A DNA stretch of 6,495 nucleotides from Flavobacteriales bacterium UBA5692 (lineage in GTDB: Bacteria > Bacteroidota > Bacteroidia > Flavobacteriales_D > Sanyastnellaceae): assembly GCA_002420235.1 (NCBI GenBank), contig DIHQ01000179.1, positions 1 to 6,495 on the forward strand. Direction: 5' to 3'. The translations under genes were made by a program, and so were the position numbers. Positions 4,272-6,495 of the stretch are shown piece by piece; within the stretch, counting starts at the first letter, position 1, and each line of letters opens with the position of its first letter. The notes under the pieces were generated by a model that was not told where the DNA came from, did not search any database, and saw nothing but the letters and a program-made list of their open reading frames with translations.

Positions 4272-6495
4272 GAAAACATTTGCAAAGTTGGTTCACTCAA
4301 ATCTTGTCCCTGATGGTGGCCGCATTGTTTGGCCAAAGCACCACAGCTCAAGAGACCTTCCCAGTCAACGGTGTAGTGAATAAGCAGTTGGTTCGGACTG
4401 CCCTCGAACATGCTAGAGTGCACGTCAGCTCGACGGAAGTGTTGGAAGATGCGACCGTGGTGTTTTACCAAGGTCGAATCGAAGCCGTGGGGCCGAGCAA
4501 TTCAGTTCAGGTAATAGGCCCCGTGATACGCCACGACCTCAAGGGTTTACACATCTACCCATCATTTATTGATATTCATAGCGATTACGCGATGCCGAAA
4601 GCTCAGCGCGAGGGACGGAGCAGAGGACCACAGGATTTGAGCGATAAAAAGGGTGCTTATGGTTGGAATGAGGCCGTGCGTCCAGAGACTCGTGCAGCTG
4701 ATTTATTCGACCCGTCTGAATCCGAATCCGATCGCTCGGCGTACCAAAAAGGTGGATTTGGCGCTGTCGTTTCCCACGTTCAAGACGGCATCGTACGTGG
4801 TACAGGTGCTTTGGTTGCGTTATCTGAAGATCCTCGGCGTGCGTTGATCAAGCCCGAGGTGTCGGCACATTTTAGCTTTCGTAAAGGGACATCTTCACAG
4901 GATTATCCTCGTTCGCTCATGGGTGCAACGGCACTTTTGAAGCAGACGTTTTTTGATGCGGATTGGTACGTTGATGCCAGTCGATTAAGTGAGCGATTGG
5001 AAACTAACTTGTCGTTGGAGGCTTTCAACGCTAGCCGTTCGATGCCATTATTTTTTGATGCAGGAGGATGGGAAGATGGATTGCGTGCTTCTAAGGTTGG
5101 TAAAGATGTGGGTCACGCCTTCGTCTTGGTCGCTGGAAACAATACGTATCAGCGTTTGAAAGAAATTAAAGCGACTGGATCTCCGCTTGTGCTTTCTTTG
5201 GATTACCCTAAAGCGTACGACGTTAGCGATCCCTACACGAGCCGCCTAGTGGGATTAGACGAACTGAAACATTGGGAATTGGCACCTGCGAATGCTGCCC
5301 GGGTACACGCCGCTGGCATTGAATTTGCAATTACTGCGGACGGTTTGGAAAGCCCATCGAGCATTCGCAGTGCCGTGTGGACGAGCATTCGTCACGGTTT
5401 GCCCGAGTCGGCAGCGCTCGCGGCATTGACGGAAATTCCAGCAAGTTTGATTGGTGCCTCTGATCGCGTGGGCAGGATTGCAAAAGGTCTTGAGGCCAAT
5501 GTTCTGGTCACGGACGGGCCAATTTTCCATCCTGACGCTCAGCTCATAGAAAACTGGGTTCAGGGGAAGCAGCATATTTATGTGAACCGAGATGAAGTTG
5601 ACGTGAGGGGTTCTTACGATTTGGTGGTGGCTGATCAAGTCTTGTCGTTGGAGGTCACGGGGGAATTATCAAAACCAAAGGCTAAAGTGGTTATCGATTC
5701 TACGGATTATAAATTGGATTTCACTCCTGATGGACGATCTGTTAATCTGGGGATGAAGCTCGATACGCTTGGATTGAATGGGTGGTGGCGCCTTTCAGGC
5801 AATGTCTGGATGGACAGTCGCATTTGGGAAGGCCATGGACAGCGAGCCGATGGCAGCTGGGTAGAATGGAGTGCTATACGCAAAAGCGAACCGGAAGTTA
5901 AGGCCACGGAGTATTGGGTTCAGCCCGATTCGGTCCATGGAGAGGTCATTTATCCTTTTGTTGCATACGGCAATTTGGAACGCCCGTCCAAGAGCACCGT
6001 ATGGTTTGAAGGGGCCACAGTTTGGACATGCGAAGAAACGGGTAGACTTGAACAAGCTGATGTCGTCATCCACGACGGCAAAATATTGGCCGTGGGTAAG
6101 GCTTTGGATGAGGCTTCTGTTTTCAGCTCCGGCATTCCCGCTTACGAGCGTATTGACGCACGAGGAAAGCATTTAACGCCGGGCATCGTTGATGAGCATA
6201 CACACATTGCCGCCACCCGTGGGATCAACGAAGGCACCCAGGCTAGCAGCGCAGAGGTGACGATTCAATCTTCTGTCAATAGTGAGGATGTGAATATCTA
6301 CCGCCAGCTCGCTGGTGGCGTGACAACGGCGCAAATTTTGCATGGCTCAGCTAATCCCATAGGTGGCCAAAGTGCCATTATTAAGTTCCGTTGGGGTGCC
6401 TCGCCGGAAGAATTACTTTTTCAAGAGGCCTCGCCTTTCATCAAGTTCGCCCTTGGCGAAAATGTGAAGCAAAGCAATTGGGGCAGTGACTACCG
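4268..6495 (+). CDS. Exported tandem amidohydrolase-family protein (3' end beyond window)
   Basis: I translated 742 codons with no stop; Bacteroidetes relatives as I recall them are about 1000 residues, so roughly a quarter is missing. Residues 1-27 are a signal peptide (MRKHLQSW, hydrophobic 9-22, TTA before QE), so it acts in the periplasm or outside the cell. Repeat one, about 30-420, has the amidohydrolase outline: a beta-sandwich start with DATVVFYQGRIEAVGP, strand one PSFIDIHSDYAMP, and a late block ITADGLESP...LPESAALAALTEIPASLIG...GRIAKGLEANVLVTDG. Its first metal motif reads H104-S-D instead of HxH, so this half is probably non-catalytic. A linker-like region of about 430-570 precedes repeat two, which restarts with VWFEGATVWT...ADVVIHDGKILAVG and has an intact PGIVDEHTH (H644, H646), then GGVTTAQILHGSANPIGGQS and FIKFALGENVKQSNWG. 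Substrate unknown; a hydrolase for cyclic amides or peptides is plausible. The ATG at 4268 is chosen because it begins the signal peptide. Confidence 0.9.
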   Translation, partial: MRKHLQSWFTQILSLMVAALFGQSTTAQETFPVNGVVNKQLVRTALEHARVHVSSTEVLEDATVVFYQGRIEAVGPSNSVQVIGPVIRHDLKGLHIYPSFIDIHSDYAMPKAQREGRSRGPQDLSDKKGAYGWNEAVRPETRAADLFDPSESESDRSAYQKGGFGAVVSHVQDGIVRGTGALVALSEDPRRALIKPEVSAHFSFRKGTSSQDYPRSLMGATALLKQTFFDADWYVDASRLSERLETNLSLEAFNASRSMPLFFDAGGWEDGLRASKVGKDVGHAFVLVAGNNTYQRLKEIKATGSPLVLSLDYPKAYDVSDPYTSRLVGLDELKHWELAPANAARVHAAGIEFAITADGLESPSSIRSAVWTSIRHGLPESAALAALTEIPASLIGASDRVGRIAKGLEANVLVTDGPIFHPDAQLIENWVQGKQHIYVNRDEVDVRGSYDLVVADQVLSLEVTGELSKPKAKVVIDSTDYKLDFTPDGRSVNLGMKLDTLGLNGWWRLSGNVWMDSRIWEGHGQRADGSWVEWSAIRKSEPEVKATEYWVQPDSVHGEVIYPFVAYGNLERPSKSTVWFEGATVWTCEETGRLEQADVVIHDGKILAVGKALDEASVFSSGIPAYERIDARGKHLTPGIVDEHTHIAATRGINEGTQASSAEVTIQSSVNSEDVNIYRQLAGGVTTAQILHGSANPIGGQSAIIKFRWGASPEELLFQEASPFIKFALGENVKQSNWGSDY

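Noticed and set aside
4207..4296. 30-codon N-terminal extension of the nfu gene
   Set aside because: It spans the promoter box at 4211-4218, has no Nfu similarity and runs into the divergent amidohydrolase start.
5255..6172. Antisense open frames of 61 to 127 codons inside the amidohydrolase
   Set aside because: They lie opposite a strongly supported coding frame, show no recognisable motif and have composition expected of shadow frames.
1..6495. CRISPR array, tRNA, rRNA or insertion sequence
   Set aside because: No regularly spaced direct repeats, no cloverleaf-like segments in the short intergenic gaps, and no transposase or terminal inverted repeats were seen.

Overview
The window looks like chromosome from a Bacteroidota bacterium, most likely Flavobacteriales (order level is inference). 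Three things support this. Promoter-like sites match the Bacteroidetes -7 consensus TAnnTTTG. Clear Shine-Dalgarno sequences are absent before the genes. Gene types fit as well: an XRE-S24 regulator with a KAAAG cleavage site, a roughly 1000-residue tandem amidohydrolase with an AQ-type signal peptide, a Nfu_N-NifU scaffold, and a secreted protease ending in dockerin-like DVNGDG repeats.

Layout. Positions 1-1169 (minus) hold dinB, DNA polymerase IV, whose last codons run off the left edge. Positions 1230-2693 (minus) encode a secreted HExxH metalloprotease with two dockerin-like calcium loops, transcribed toward dinB. Divergent from it, 2774-3565 (plus) encodes a LexA/CI-like HTH-S24 regulator with an intact self-cleavage apparatus. 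Positions 3562-4206 (minus) encode an Nfu-type iron-sulfur scaffold that converges on the regulator; the two genes share the bases of their stop codons. Positions 4268-6495 (plus) hold the first 742 codons of an exported tandem amidohydrolase that runs off the right edge. There are no RNA genes, CRISPR arrays or insertion sequences, and no gene-free stretch above 300 bases.

The most informative signal is regulatory. An exact inverted repeat, TTGCT-N9-AGCAA, occurs twice, once in the dinB promoter region (1176-1194) and once over the -7 box of the S24 regulator (2746-2764). The flanks also agree (ATTGCTA-N8-AGCAAA-N-CC, 17 of 24 positions identical). I infer that this is the operator of the S24 protein, which would repress itself and dinB and release both when DNA damage triggers self-cleavage: a compact SOS-like circuit without canonical LexA. 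The protease gene sits between regulator and target, but each of those two genes keeps its own copy of the site. The Nfu and amidohydrolase genes appear to be unrelated housekeeping and exported-enzyme neighbours.
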